64,000 nucleotides of DNA, taken from Corticium candelabrum. Taxonomy: Eukaryota; Porifera; Homoscleromorpha; Homosclerophorida; Plakinidae. The translations under genes were made by a program, and so were the position numbers. Position 1 is the stretch's first letter. Every line of letters begins with the position of its first letter. Location of the stretch: NCBI RefSeq assembly GCF_963422355.1, contig NC_085085.1, positions 7,541,733 through 7,605,732 of the forward strand. The letters are read 5' to 3'. The notes under the pieces are model-generated. The model worked only from the letters and a program-made list of their open reading frames with translations, searched no databases and was not told the origin of the DNA. Below are positions 42,801 to 55,600 of the stretch, in pieces.

Positions 42801-45800
42801 TCCTTGCTCACTTAAGTAGAAACAGGATCTTACGTCAGCGAAGGGTCACATTGGGTGGGTGGGGCAATTGTGTACACATAGCACAATACTTGCTTTTTCA
42901 AAGGTTTGGGTTCTAACACTGGCCAACTTGCACTAACACTTACAAATTGAGTCTGCTTATCTTTCTGGTATATGCAATATGCATTCTAGTCAACATAGCG
43001 TAAAATACATCAGTGTATTAGAATGGTAGGATGTTAATTGGCTGTGACTTCTTTTTAAGAAGAACACTACTGTTCATAGTGTTTCAAAGGGCGATCTAAC
43101 CCGACACACCAGAAGTGAAACCATCACCAGCAGGTGTCACAGCCCAGCCAGTCTTCTCAAAACTGTGACTCTCTCGACCTGGAACACTTGTTTCTTCACA
43201 GCTGAACTTGCTGCTAACTCTTTTGAGGACTTAAAGGAGCACTGTCCAGATGTTTTGCGTGCTGGTGCCTCGGATACCGGATTGAAAGTGTATACATGAA
43301 ATCAAAATCTCAAAACCGGAGAAACTTAGCACGACAACGCTAGTGATACTCTAACACAAACTCTACATTCTTACCACACAGAGATTTTGGACTTGCTTAA
43401 CGTAACGCGAGTTTGGGTTGTGCGCAAACAGCGATCGCCAGAGACATCTTATTTTACTGATCCTGCATGTGGAAATGTGTGAAAATGCCATTCAGAAAGT
43501 AAATGTTCAAAACGGTGTTTGTTTGTGCACTTCATATTGCATTCAGGACAGAAACGATGGAAATATTGTATTCCGCAATGACACGCGAGTGGAAGCAGAA
43601 CTGCAAGGGCCATGACAATGTTTCTACACAGAAGCTGTACAGCTGAAAAGAACTCCCACATTGACTGTAGTTCAATCTTCACACGTCCATAGTGCCTAGG
43701 CAACAATTGTGGTAGACATAAACTAGGTGATGACTACATTCTAGCGCTAGCTTGAGTACTGGTACAATCCTCATCTACACATTCAGATTCTGTATAGTGA
43801 ACAGCCTAGCAGAACACATTGCACTCTATTTCTTGATTCACAGCCTCTTGTTCTTGTCTATCTCGTGCACTAGAAGGGCGTGTCTTCGAGCATGCGCGTA
43901 ATCTGGACAGTGCTCCTTTGTTTAAGACAGGGCTGCACGGTGTGAGTAAATCACTCGCATTGGTGAGTGATTTCTTGAACTGGCGAATAGAACATTTATT
44001 TTATTCGCCTCGTGCGAATGAATTTTGTGAGATGGTTCGCATAGTCACCAGTTTTTACATTGGTAATTGACCAGTGCCTTTCAGTTTGTAAACAATAGTA
44101 AACTTGACACCAAACTTGAACCCAACCCATGGGCAGTCTGTGGGAACATGCCAATAAATAGATAAATAACACTCTGAAGGCATATGGCACGTGTGCTCTA
44201 GAAAGTTTAGGTGATTGGTAAGTGTCCTAAACACGTGAGTCTAATAACAAGTCCACCAGCAGGGCAGAGAAGTGTTAACTATTAGGAGCATATCTACATT
44301 GCAAGTTGTGGCTGTATAAACATGTGACGCATGTGTAATTGCCTAGTGTAGTAGTTGTGCAATGTCGTTAGTTTTCGGTGAGCTTGCCAACCTTAGTGGG
44401 AAGACTTATGATGTTGATCCGCTTGCTATTCGACTCTACCCTAGTGACAGACCAAAAGACTTAAGACCTGTGAAGGTGACAGGAGATGGCGACTGCCTAT
44501 TCCAAGCTGCTAGCTTGTTCGCCACTGGAAGTGAGGATTCTGGTTGTGGAGAACTGCGTTGTTTAACAGCTAGAGAATTGGCAGAAAACGCTCCATTCTA
44601 CGCACATGTGTGTTTCACGAGCAGATGCATGTGCAAAGAAAGAGGTTTTTTTTTTCTGTTGTCACACTTATTTAGTCAAGTTTTAGATTCCAGCTCTGAT
44701 GTTATTTTAACAAATCGCTCAGTAGTGGTGCTCCTTGTTTGCAAGCATTTAGCAATGCTATTGAAAACATTGCCAAGAGGTGCCGCCGTGCAGGTACGTA
44801 AGCTAGCCTTCCAGAGATCTGCACACTCAGCAGTGTGATGGGTGTCAGCCTGCACATGATTTATCCAGAGTTGTGTTGCTTAGCCTATCGCCATTTCCTA
44901 GATTGCGCCTTTTGTTCTAGGAATGCATCTGCTGCACCTAACACTGCTTGCATAATATGGTCCTGCTTCTCTCCAGACCAGCTTACAGAATTTCAGTTAC
45001 GTACGAACCACTTTGTTGCGGTTGTACTTGCAGTAAATGCAAGGTCAAAGTCTGTTTTAGAGCCTGAGGGTTCTAGCAGCAAGAGAGCAAAGATGTCAGT
45101 TGAAGGAATAGGCATGAAGACCACTAGCAAGTCTAGGCAACCACTGATTTCACAGTATAATACGCTAGATAGAATACAGAGCTACTATAGCACAACCAAC
45201 GTTGTCCAATTTTCTTTTTCAAGACAAAGAGGAGGCGTAGGATCTCAGAAAAGAGCTAGACCAAGGTGACATCACAAAGAACGAGCAAGGAAGCGTGACC
45301 TGTGAAGAAGCTGTTTCTGAGGAATTTTCAGAAATTTCAAAATGCAAATGTGAGCTGTGCTCTGAGCTGTGATGAGGTACAAGGACATGACAAGGAGTAT
45401 GCGACAATCAATGTTAGTGGCAGTAGTGTGAGTGGTAGGAAAAGCACATTTCAAGGTACTTGGCTAGAAGATTTTGAATGAGTGGAGTATGACAGCCAGG
45501 CTGAAAAAATGACTTGCAAATATGGTTGTCAGTACCCTCATGTTGCGGGCAAAACTGATTTGTTACTGGGAGATCGATTTGCAAATGAGAAACATTAGTG
45601 TTTCATGGCAGCAGTATACCCCATCAGAAATGCAGAGATAAGTCTCTTTACAGCACAAATGAAAGTGAGTCAACTCTTGGCAGAATATTTCAAATGCAAT
45701 GCCTCACAAAGCAAGGCAAGGAAGGCGTTGAACTAGCAGTCAAAGTAAATACCGCCTGCTTCATTGCTAAGGAAGATGAAGCCCCTTCTCCTTTTGCAGA

Positions 45801-48800
45801 AAAAGAATGGTCTTAATATATCCCCAACCTATGTCAACCACACTAGGTGTGCCGAAATTGTTTCCACCATAGCAGAAGATCTGTGACAAGAAGGGTTACG
45901 AAATCTGGAGCAGTGTAGGTATTTCTCAAATGTAGCTGAGTGTCCCGTTTTGAAAATTCCGTTCTGAGTGTCCTACCAGTGAATTTTCTGCTCAGAATCA
46001 TATGTGGGCAGTAAAATGTTGGATGTGCTTGGCCACCCGTATATGGCTTGACACAAATGCAGATGATGAATTGGAATCTTGCTCTTCTTAGATTTTTCGG
46101 TAGAAATCGACACTCTCCACGTGTATCGCTTGGTGCTGGAAACGCTTAGGTCGGATTCAGTGCAAATGCAATGAGAATTTGGAGAGAAACACAAGCTCTA
46201 AAAGAACGGCTTTCGTCGGCAACAAATCGTCGATCGCTGGAAGGGTTGCAAAGGACGGCGACGCATACAGTCCACATGAGTGCGGTCGTGCACTCGAATG
46301 AACAGGAAAGTGTAGAGTTTGCATTGTTGAGAAATTCTACGCGGGGCTTGACCCCTAGAGAGGGGACCTTGTGCACTCCGGAGAAATCTGGCCACTTTAC
46401 TGTCGGCTCGAACAGGTTCGGCGTGCGTGAGCCAAATTTGGCAGAGTTCGGACTTGTCGTCTTAGAGAAACGATTTTACGAATACACACACAGACAGCTG
46501 TCTTTTGTATATACGAGCCCACCACCCCGTTCTCCGCACGGGCATTAGCTATTAACATTACTAATGTTTAGTAAATTTCTATTATTATTAGTCATGAAGT
46601 ATATCTCATTCACAGAATTAGCAGCCTCTGACAGAATTCTCATAAAGTTAATTAGTTTACTATCGCTGTATGGAAATTTCTGTTGTTGCATGAGTAGTCA
46701 TGTAGTCACGTTCAGTTACGTACTCACCCGGATAATCTGTTCCTCGTACATGTACCAAGTCACGCGTCTAATAATTGCCATTTTGACAGTCCCGTGTAAT
46801 GTTGTCACTTCGAAGACATTGCTAGCATTGCGGGGAACAGGTGTATCGAATGTGGCAGCTCTTCAATGGGCATAGACGGGCAAACGGCTGTGGGCATTTT
46901 TATCAAGACCCGGATATTCACAATAATATCTTCCCTTTCCCGACATTGCCCGCAATAAATGACACGCTCCAAGCGTACCGTCCAGTGTCGGGAATTTGCA
47001 GTTTAACTTCGGTGCAGATTCGATTGACTGTTATGGAGATATTCGCGCGCGAACGGAGGTGGGTTTTGTCGGGAGGAAATTGCGTCGTCATGGCAAAAGT
47101 ACGGAAGACGACGACACGCACACCACCACCACCACCACACCACTACACAGCTCTCCTTTATATATATAGATAGATAATCAAATCAAAAGGGGACCTTCAC
47201 GTTGTGATGATGAGCTTGGAAGATACCAGATGGTCTTCTTGCTCTAACGAGTGAAGCTGTGACGTCAGCCTAGTCATGCGATGTGCGAGCGCTGCACGGA
47301 GGAGTGAGGCGAACGCCTGGGGACGAGGATAGGGTCTGAACAACTTTCGAATTGAAAAGTACAAAATGGCATAATTTCTGCTTTACTGTCTACTTGTTTG
47401 AATATGAGTCTACAATCTACTCTCATTGTCTGAGAAAATCACAGCTAGGTGCAGCTTTAATATGTGCAAAAATGCGAAACTTTCTTAGAACAATGAAGTG
47501 TTGCACAATATGCCAAGTGGTGCAGAGTGTTAAGTGCTGATGTTTCCATGGTAGTGTTGTAGCCCTGGCAGTGTGTGTCAAGCATGTCTGGTCAGCTCTA
47601 CCTCTTCAGAAAGCCTATTTCTCGTCGGAAACCTGTGTACCATCTCTCCAAGGAACAAATACGAAAAGTTTGTAAATGCATTTGCAGTGTGTCGTGCCTT
47701 TGTTCCTTTTGTCTGCATGGAGTCAAACATCGTGCAGATGACACTTGGATTGCTAGTGGCAAGTGAGCTATCAAGAACAGATCACCAAGGTTACTTCTGT
47801 GTGTGTCACTATCTCCAAGACCAGAAACTATCTGGGTAAACCAATGTGTATCACTTCTACTTTCATTGTTCCGTGCTCATCATCATGGCAATTAATGACA
47901 GAACAACACGCATTGTCAATCAAGAGTGCGGAGACACAGATATATAAATGTGCAATAATGGTTGTAATAGAAGGGGATGTAGTGTGTTAATTAAGGCCTA
48001 TTTGAAATGCGTTAAATTTTGAAAATGAAGAAGCACTATAGTGCTAACCCTCGGCTGCTAGCTTACTAACTAGTAGGTATACAGAATGCAAGTACATCAT
48101 GAGATACAAGGTCACATGGATGTCACTAGACACCACGTGCCAAGACATGTCTAATTAGCTAACAGGTTGTGTTGTGGTATTGACATAGCAACACTAATCA
48201 TCTGTTCGTCATTGTAAACATAGATAATTGGTGGCATCTGCTCTTATAACAATGCGCTCATGTGTGGAGACGTGGTGAGTTGGCAAGTCGTATGTACCAT
48301 GGTCTACGCCAGTGTTACTGTACCCAGCACTTCTTCGCCTCGTGTAATAAGTGTGAACTAATGGGATTCTCTCTTATCTCTAACCTCAATCCAACTCAAC
48401 CCTAACCAATACCTTAACCATAACTCTAGGTATTTTGACACAGGTTAAGCAGGTACAGTTTAATCCACGGTTATAGTGCAAAGATTCAAGGTCTAAGCAG
48501 GATAATCTCTGGATTCTTGACATCCATGCTTTGTGCATGACATACTATAGAAGTAATTACACTATAGAAATTTTTTTGTTTATCTAACTCTCTTTTAATG
48601 ATCGAGTGACCGTTAATATCACTGATTAGTGTGACTGTTAATATCAATTGCCAAATGGGTTATCTGTCAGTATAGCCTCGGTATTCCAAACTGCTTTCTG
48701 CACGTGATGGGAGGGAAGGGTGGGAGGAGAGAAAAAAGCAGTCTGGGGACAGCTCTATTGTAAGTGACTTTGGTAGAGGCACGACTGCTCAAGTTCAGAA

Positions 48801-49526
48801 ACATCCACTCCAATCAAAACCACTGCTCAAAAAACGGCCAACCAGCACTGTAGACAACTGCTGACACCAATGAGTACTTTGTAATTACCTCTAAGCGATT
48901 CTCAGACGACTGTAATAGCACAGTGGGGTGCAGCTAACACAAATGTGACGCACTACTTGTTTTGCTCCTGATGGCATGATAACTCAGCGAATGCTTGTCA
49001 GACGTTACCGGACGATAAAGCCATTGCAGCGGCTGTTTCGAATATTTTGTCTACTTTTGGTGTTGAAGCCTTGAAGACCCTTCAACCGCTTGCTAAGCGA
49101 TTTTAGTACGGGGTCTTGACATCTTTGCCTTCTCTCTACCGGATTCGGTAAAGTCACTCATTTTCTACGTTCTCCTGTTTGTTTGTAGTCGGCTAGTAGC
49201 AAACAGCTTCTGGCAATATCCCATGAGCCATCTGGTGCTTGTTACTGTTCTTAATAAACGCGAGTAATTATCGAGTAAGACGAACACCGCCTATTCGAAG
49301 TCACTTACAATAGAGCTGTCCCCAGACTGCTTTCTTCTCTCCTCCCACTCTCTCCTCCCATCACGTGCAGAAAGTCTGGAATACCAAGGCTACTGTCAGT
49401 ATTGCTTACAAAGCAAGCATCAACTGTTTATGTGTTTGTAAGTTGCTGCTCAAAGGCTGGTAGCTTTAATTAATGTGTTCATGGTCTTTGTTATGTGCTG
49501 CATGCATCGTAGAATTAGTTTAGCCA

Positions 49527-49613
<87 letters not shown>

Positions 49614-52600
49614 TGTGTGTGTGTGTGTGTGACTACTAAATAATGGCTTACACATGTACATATATGCACTTAATGTATATGAACAATCATCAAGAATGAA
49701 GTAGGCATTTGCTGTATACTGGGTTCTTGTGGCATCTGATTAGGAGGTGGTGAGAAAGCTTTTAGTGTCATGGCTCATGTTTCATGGTGCCAAGAGGTTT
49801 TCAATTTGTTTAGAAGTCTTATCTGCAATCTAATAGTGCTATTTATAATTCTTGTGAAGATGTAACAGTTTTTGTAGTGCCTTTTACAGTATTTCCACGT
49901 ATTTAGCTGCAGGGCTCTTATTAGAACATTTTGGTACTATGTGCCTTTGTACAGTGTGGTTAGGGAATAGGGTAGAAGCCACGGAATCCCTGGAGGATTG
50001 CAGACAAAGGAAGACATCACTGATGGCCTTATTTTTGATTTTGATTTGGTTGCTTCCTTCACAGATAAATTGTCAGTAGGAACTGACCTCATTCATTAGT
50101 CGCACATGCTGCAGACTTTCATCAACTGTATAACGGTGATGTCGTCCTTTGTCTACACTATCCTCTACGGAATTCCATGGCTTCTACCCTATTCCCTAAC
50201 TACACTGTACAAGGGCACATAGAACCAAAATGTTCTAATACAAGCCTTGCCGTTAAATGCGTAGAAACACTGTGCATTCTTTAGAACTCACTTTGGTTTC
50301 TGACAAAAATACTTTGCATACATGTTCTATATTGTCTTCCCGATGTGTGTCCAGAAAGATTGAAATGATATGCTGCTGCAAGTACACAGGTACACTCATA
50401 CTTGCCAACCTCTGGATGTGAAAACCCGGGACTTGGACGCCAAATTCCCTGGATTTAGCATACATTCCCTGGATTTAGCATACATTCCCTGGACACCACT
50501 GGATTTAGCGTACCTTCCTGGGACACCACATACCAACTGCCACACTCCGTACGATGGTGTCTTCTAACAATACAGTTCTATAGTGTTTCAGAGTCTACCT
50601 TGGCCTCTTCAACGGCTTGTTTCTACGGGTTTGTGACATTGATTCTTGACGCATGCGCAGAAGGCACGGCCTCACAGTTCTCATCGATATTCACGCTTAC
50701 TGTAACTGCATGTGCTGTAGAAAATCGAAACCACTAGGCCACAGGCCAGAAAATAACTCAAAAGATCATTAGAATCAGGATGGGAACGTGTGGATGACTT
50801 TGACTTTGCTATTGACTCTCTCGGTTGTATTCGTCTGTTCAAGGAAATCCCGGGACGCCGGGACAGAGGGCCAAATCTTGGGACAATCCAGGGAATCCCT
50901 GGAGGGTTAGCAGCTATATACACGGCCTGGCGGAAACAAATCCAAAGTGCTACAGTCTAACACTCCTAGGAGGCATGGTCAACATATGCATAATTAAGAC
51001 TGATCGATTGCATGGCAACGCACTGTTTACATGTGCGTCACATACAGTGTCCCAGACAATTCGTTTGGAACTCGGACCATAACGTACTGTCAGAAAATTG
51101 TTGAGGATTTTCAAAAAGTGCTATAACCATGGCAGTAACAACGTTGCTATTTCGCAGGCCCTGATAATTTATGACACTTATGGTGTTGCACATAAGTGTG
51201 AGTTGTGATATTTGACATACTGGAAATCNNNNNNNNNNNNNNNNNNNNNNNNNNNNNNNNNNNNNNNNNNNNNNNNNNNNNNNNNNNNNNNNNNNNNNNN
51301 NNNNNNNNNNNNNNNNNNNNNNNNNNNNNNNNNNNNNNNNNNNNNNNNNNNNNNNNNNNNNNNNNNNNNNNNNNNNNNNNNNNNNNNNNNNNNNNNNNNN
51401 NNNNNNNNNNNNNNNNNNNNNNNNNNNNCAGACAGACAGACACCTGGCAAGATAGGACACTTGCATATGCTTAGCAGATATTTACGGTGGTGGTGTGGTG
51501 TTGATTTTCTGTTGATTTCATCTTGATGTTCTGCACAGAAAAGTTGCTATGGTGAACAAACTCAATACTGCCCAGTACCCTTCTCAAGACTGCTCATGTG
51601 CTGTAAATAGACACCGAAGATGCCACAACTCCGGATTTAGTGACACTTCGGATTTAGTGACATGTTTTTGAGCCCCCAAGAGGTGTCCGACTCCAAGTCT
51701 ACTGTATCACATGTTGGCCCACGCACGAGGGAAGGTTGGAAGGCGAGTAACCCTGCCGTGAGCTGGGTGTCGTAGTGAAGTACATTCCTTTAGTATGACT
51801 TCCGGTGCCGTGATGATCGACTGTGATATCGACTGTGACTCGTGTCGTGAGTAAAATTTTGTACTTCTCAACGCTTTACGAAAGTTTGCTGCTTATGAAA
51901 TGACGAATTTGGACACTTATGAAACTTTTATGCTTACAAAATTTTGCTGATTTACAGTATTTGAAACTTTGTGACAACTTGCTAATCTATGATCACTTTC
52001 TTTTAGCCATTACACTGCATTTAGCTTACATGCATCAGCGCTGTTAAGAACTTGTAGTTCAGTGTTCGTTTTTTTAGATGTCATAGTGGTTGTCTTGGAG
52101 TCTTCTCATTATCAGATTAGACATGTGCTACAAGAAGTGTGTCATCCTCGAATCAGAATTGACTTTGTCACTGTGCCTGATGATCAGGATATGGGAACTG
52201 CTGACACTCTACGCCATCTAGTGGCACTGAAGAAGATAGTGTCAGATGTGTTGGTGATCAGCTGTGATTTGGTAACAGATGTTCCTCTTCATCGACTGGC
52301 TGACACCCACAGGACACAGAATTCTTCCCTTACAATGATGCTTGTGTCGATGATTAATCACAATGCTGAGAAGGATACACTAATTGGAGGAAAAGGTGGA
52401 GCAAAGACAAAGACAGGCACTGAGAAAGGTAAAGATGTGTTTTATTTGTAGATGGAAGATTTATGCGATGCAGCATAGTATCATTGTAGGAGTGGAAGGA
52501 TCAGGCAGCTTGGCAAGCAGATATTCGTAGACAGGCAGCTTGGCAAGCAGATATTCGTAGACAGGCAGCTGGGCAAGCAGATATTCGTAGACAGGCAGCT

Positions 52601-55600
52601 CACTGTCACGTTGATGACAGGTCATGCATATGACATTATGTGATTATATGCTATGTGGTCTATAGCAACTGACATAGCACCTTTCAATGTGAGTCAGATT
52701 GGGAGTTGAATGTAGAAATGTGTGATATAGACTTGAAACATGAGAGTGTTTACATAGGATGCATGGAGAATTGAGCAATTTGCAGTACCCATCTTTATGT
52801 AATTGTGCTAATGCTGATTTCGTCTGTCCATACGATGTCCGTCCGGGCACTGAACGGACGGACGGGTCGGTGTGCCAACCGTGTGAGACGGGTGCGATTT
52901 TGACTGGTTACCACTTGCACTCGGACTCAACTTGCTGGGACTCTTCTCGAAGATGATGACTCAGGTGGACTTTCATTCCGTCATGGATTTTGCGTCATTT
53001 ATAAACATTTGTCGTGCAAGTAGAGTCAGCTGACGTTGTCACGAGAGAAGAACAACCGTGGAATTCCATGCGTCCCAGAAAGTAGCCATAATAGGCAATG
53101 GCATATTCAATACAGGTAGCAGTTTGTTATAAAGGGATGTAGGGCAATAAAGTACTTGTGGAAACAGTGTTGGGTGTGGTCTTTAAGGTATATAGTAACT
53201 GTTTGTTGATGGTAAATAGATTTCAAGACGAGATATAGTAAAGGATCAAAGACGCTGTTGAGTACAATATTATATACTGTTATATTAGAGTTATTACCAA
53301 CCGGTTGGTGGATTTTGATGATATTATTGCAGATAAGAAGAAAGTAGGATAATTAATAAACTAGTCTAAATAATGTAGTTGGATGTCATTTGGATGTGTT
53401 CTCTGTGTGTTTACATTTAGACAATGTTCAATTAGTTTTTGTCTTCTTGCAGGAGAGAGAGATTTTATAGGGTTGGATCAGGATGGTCGCTTGTTGTTTT
53501 TTGCAGCAGAGGCAGATCTTGAAGAAGACATTGTGTTAAGAAAATCTCTTTTAGCCCGGTTTGTCAAAGTTCTTTATTTGCCTTATATGCGTTTAATTAA
53601 TACTTGTTTTCAAGGTATCCCCACATCACTGTTTGTACGATGCTTGTTGATGCTCATCTTTATTTAATCAACAAATGGGTTTTAGACTACTTGGCAGAGA
53701 GCAAGTGTGTTACTTGTTTACAACAATGTGTTATTGATTTGTCAATTTTGTCTTTATGAAAATTAGGACACTAAGCACTGTAAAAGGGGAGTTGGTGCCT
53801 TATCTTATTCAGAAACAGTTTCGTCGAGCTAAGACAAACTGTGAGGCAAGCCTATCTATATTTGAATTGCCAGAAGGTCAGAGAAGAAGGAGTGGCTCAC
53901 AGTTAGGTTTGTTTGTTTTGAATGATCTCTTTGAGTCACGCTAATTGAATTATCAACATATTACATACAGATATTTACTCTTATGCATCATTCAACTCTA
54001 TTGGACACATGGCGTTGGAAGTGTCAACTAGTGGCAACACTGCCTCAACGCAGAGGACTTTGCAAAGGGATGAGATTCGATGTTATGCCTGTGTGGTGGA
54101 TGATGGATTTTGTGTAAGAGCTAATACTCTTGCTAGTTATGATGAAGCAAACAGACAAGTACGTCGTGTTTATTGTATTTGTTTGTCTATCTTACTGTTA
54201 AGATTATGTGATGTTAGGATGTGTCTCCACTCTGGCCTTACCATGCTTTAAGCCTGTTAAAATGTAAACTTAAACAGCTTTCATTAAGTCTACTTACCCG
54301 AGGCCCGGATATCCAGGCTAAGGGTGTAGTAGTGATCTGACCAACAACCGTGCGACCATACGACCGTATTTTTACTCGATTAGTGCAGATGCAAATGAAG
54401 TCATTCTGACCAATAGACGAGAAGTGGTGTCATTACTGAACCAATAGACGAACATGATGTCATCGTAAGTCTTCACCTCTGTTTGTTTGGTTAGGGTTAG
54501 TGTCACATTGCGCGTAGCTAGCAAAACATGGGAATCGGGATTTAAACTCGCAATTGCCCAACTTGCATGCAGACAATGCAGCTATCTGTTTGCTGGAAGT
54601 TGTGGATGTTCACCGAACACGGATATGGCCTAGATTCGTGGTCAGCAGCAAATTCAGTTGTGAGGAAGCGCTAATTAGAATTTAGTCACCAGTGTTTTTG
54701 TTCAGGTTGCTTTGCGTTGGACGTCAGGCATTACCTGCACGACTGTGAAGAGGACTCACTTGTAAGCCATGATTACGCGTGTTGTGTTGACTGTTGGTTG
54801 GCAGTGAGGACTCTAGGTTAGTTACATCTAGATCTAGAAAACACTTGTCTAAACAAACTCATGTGATCTCACCAACAGATTTTGCACACCGTGGAAATGA
54901 CGGTGCATTCTGAACTAACTAGAGCCAACTAAACGTCGAAACACATCTTCCAAGTCACAGAATACAACACAGATCGAGCAATCTTCCAGGCCACCTAATG
55001 GAGTTACACGGTTCATTACATGTTCAATATATGACACGCAACGTGACACTCGAAAATGAGATGCTAAACGCATTTTTGGTCCCACCGCAACCTTAGATAG
55101 TAGTTGTTGATTTAAAGGGGAACTCCAACAGAAATACAACCTGATCTAAAATGTAGGCTTTATCATGAAACTTCATGCGATGCTACTTTCAGGCAAACAG
55201 TTGGTTTGGTAGCAGAGAAAATGTGGGATATGTACGGAGAATGCGCCAGGCTGTTACGTCATTGGCGCTAAGCTCTGTCTACACCAAATGAATTGCCTGC
55301 ATAGCCCAGCTATCTTGCCAGTCAATTACATGAAAACTAATCGAGAATGGTAAGTATAAAGGGATCTTGTGTTCTAAGGCCTTAGAAGAGCTCTTTGTAG
55401 TGAAAGTAGAATGCTAGGCGCTGTTTTCTCCCGGCAGACTTGACCCTCTCCTCTCACAGATGATGAGGCTAGCGCAATAAAACTCAAAGGTAATTAGCGT
55501 TACCCTTTGTTCTATTAATTACGAGGAGAATCATTCAGAAGGTTCGAATGTGAGGTTCTTTTGGAGAGGTTTGAGTAAGTGGACATGCTCCTCTCAAAAA

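Noticed and set aside
46171..47173. Two plus-strand ORFs of 125 and 110 codons as a gene in the EIF2B3 intron
   Set aside because: No domain, no splice sites with consistent phase, and one ends in a simple Pro-coding repeat.
51038..51526. ORFs spanning 51229-51428
   Set aside because: They run through 200 N and are meaningless.
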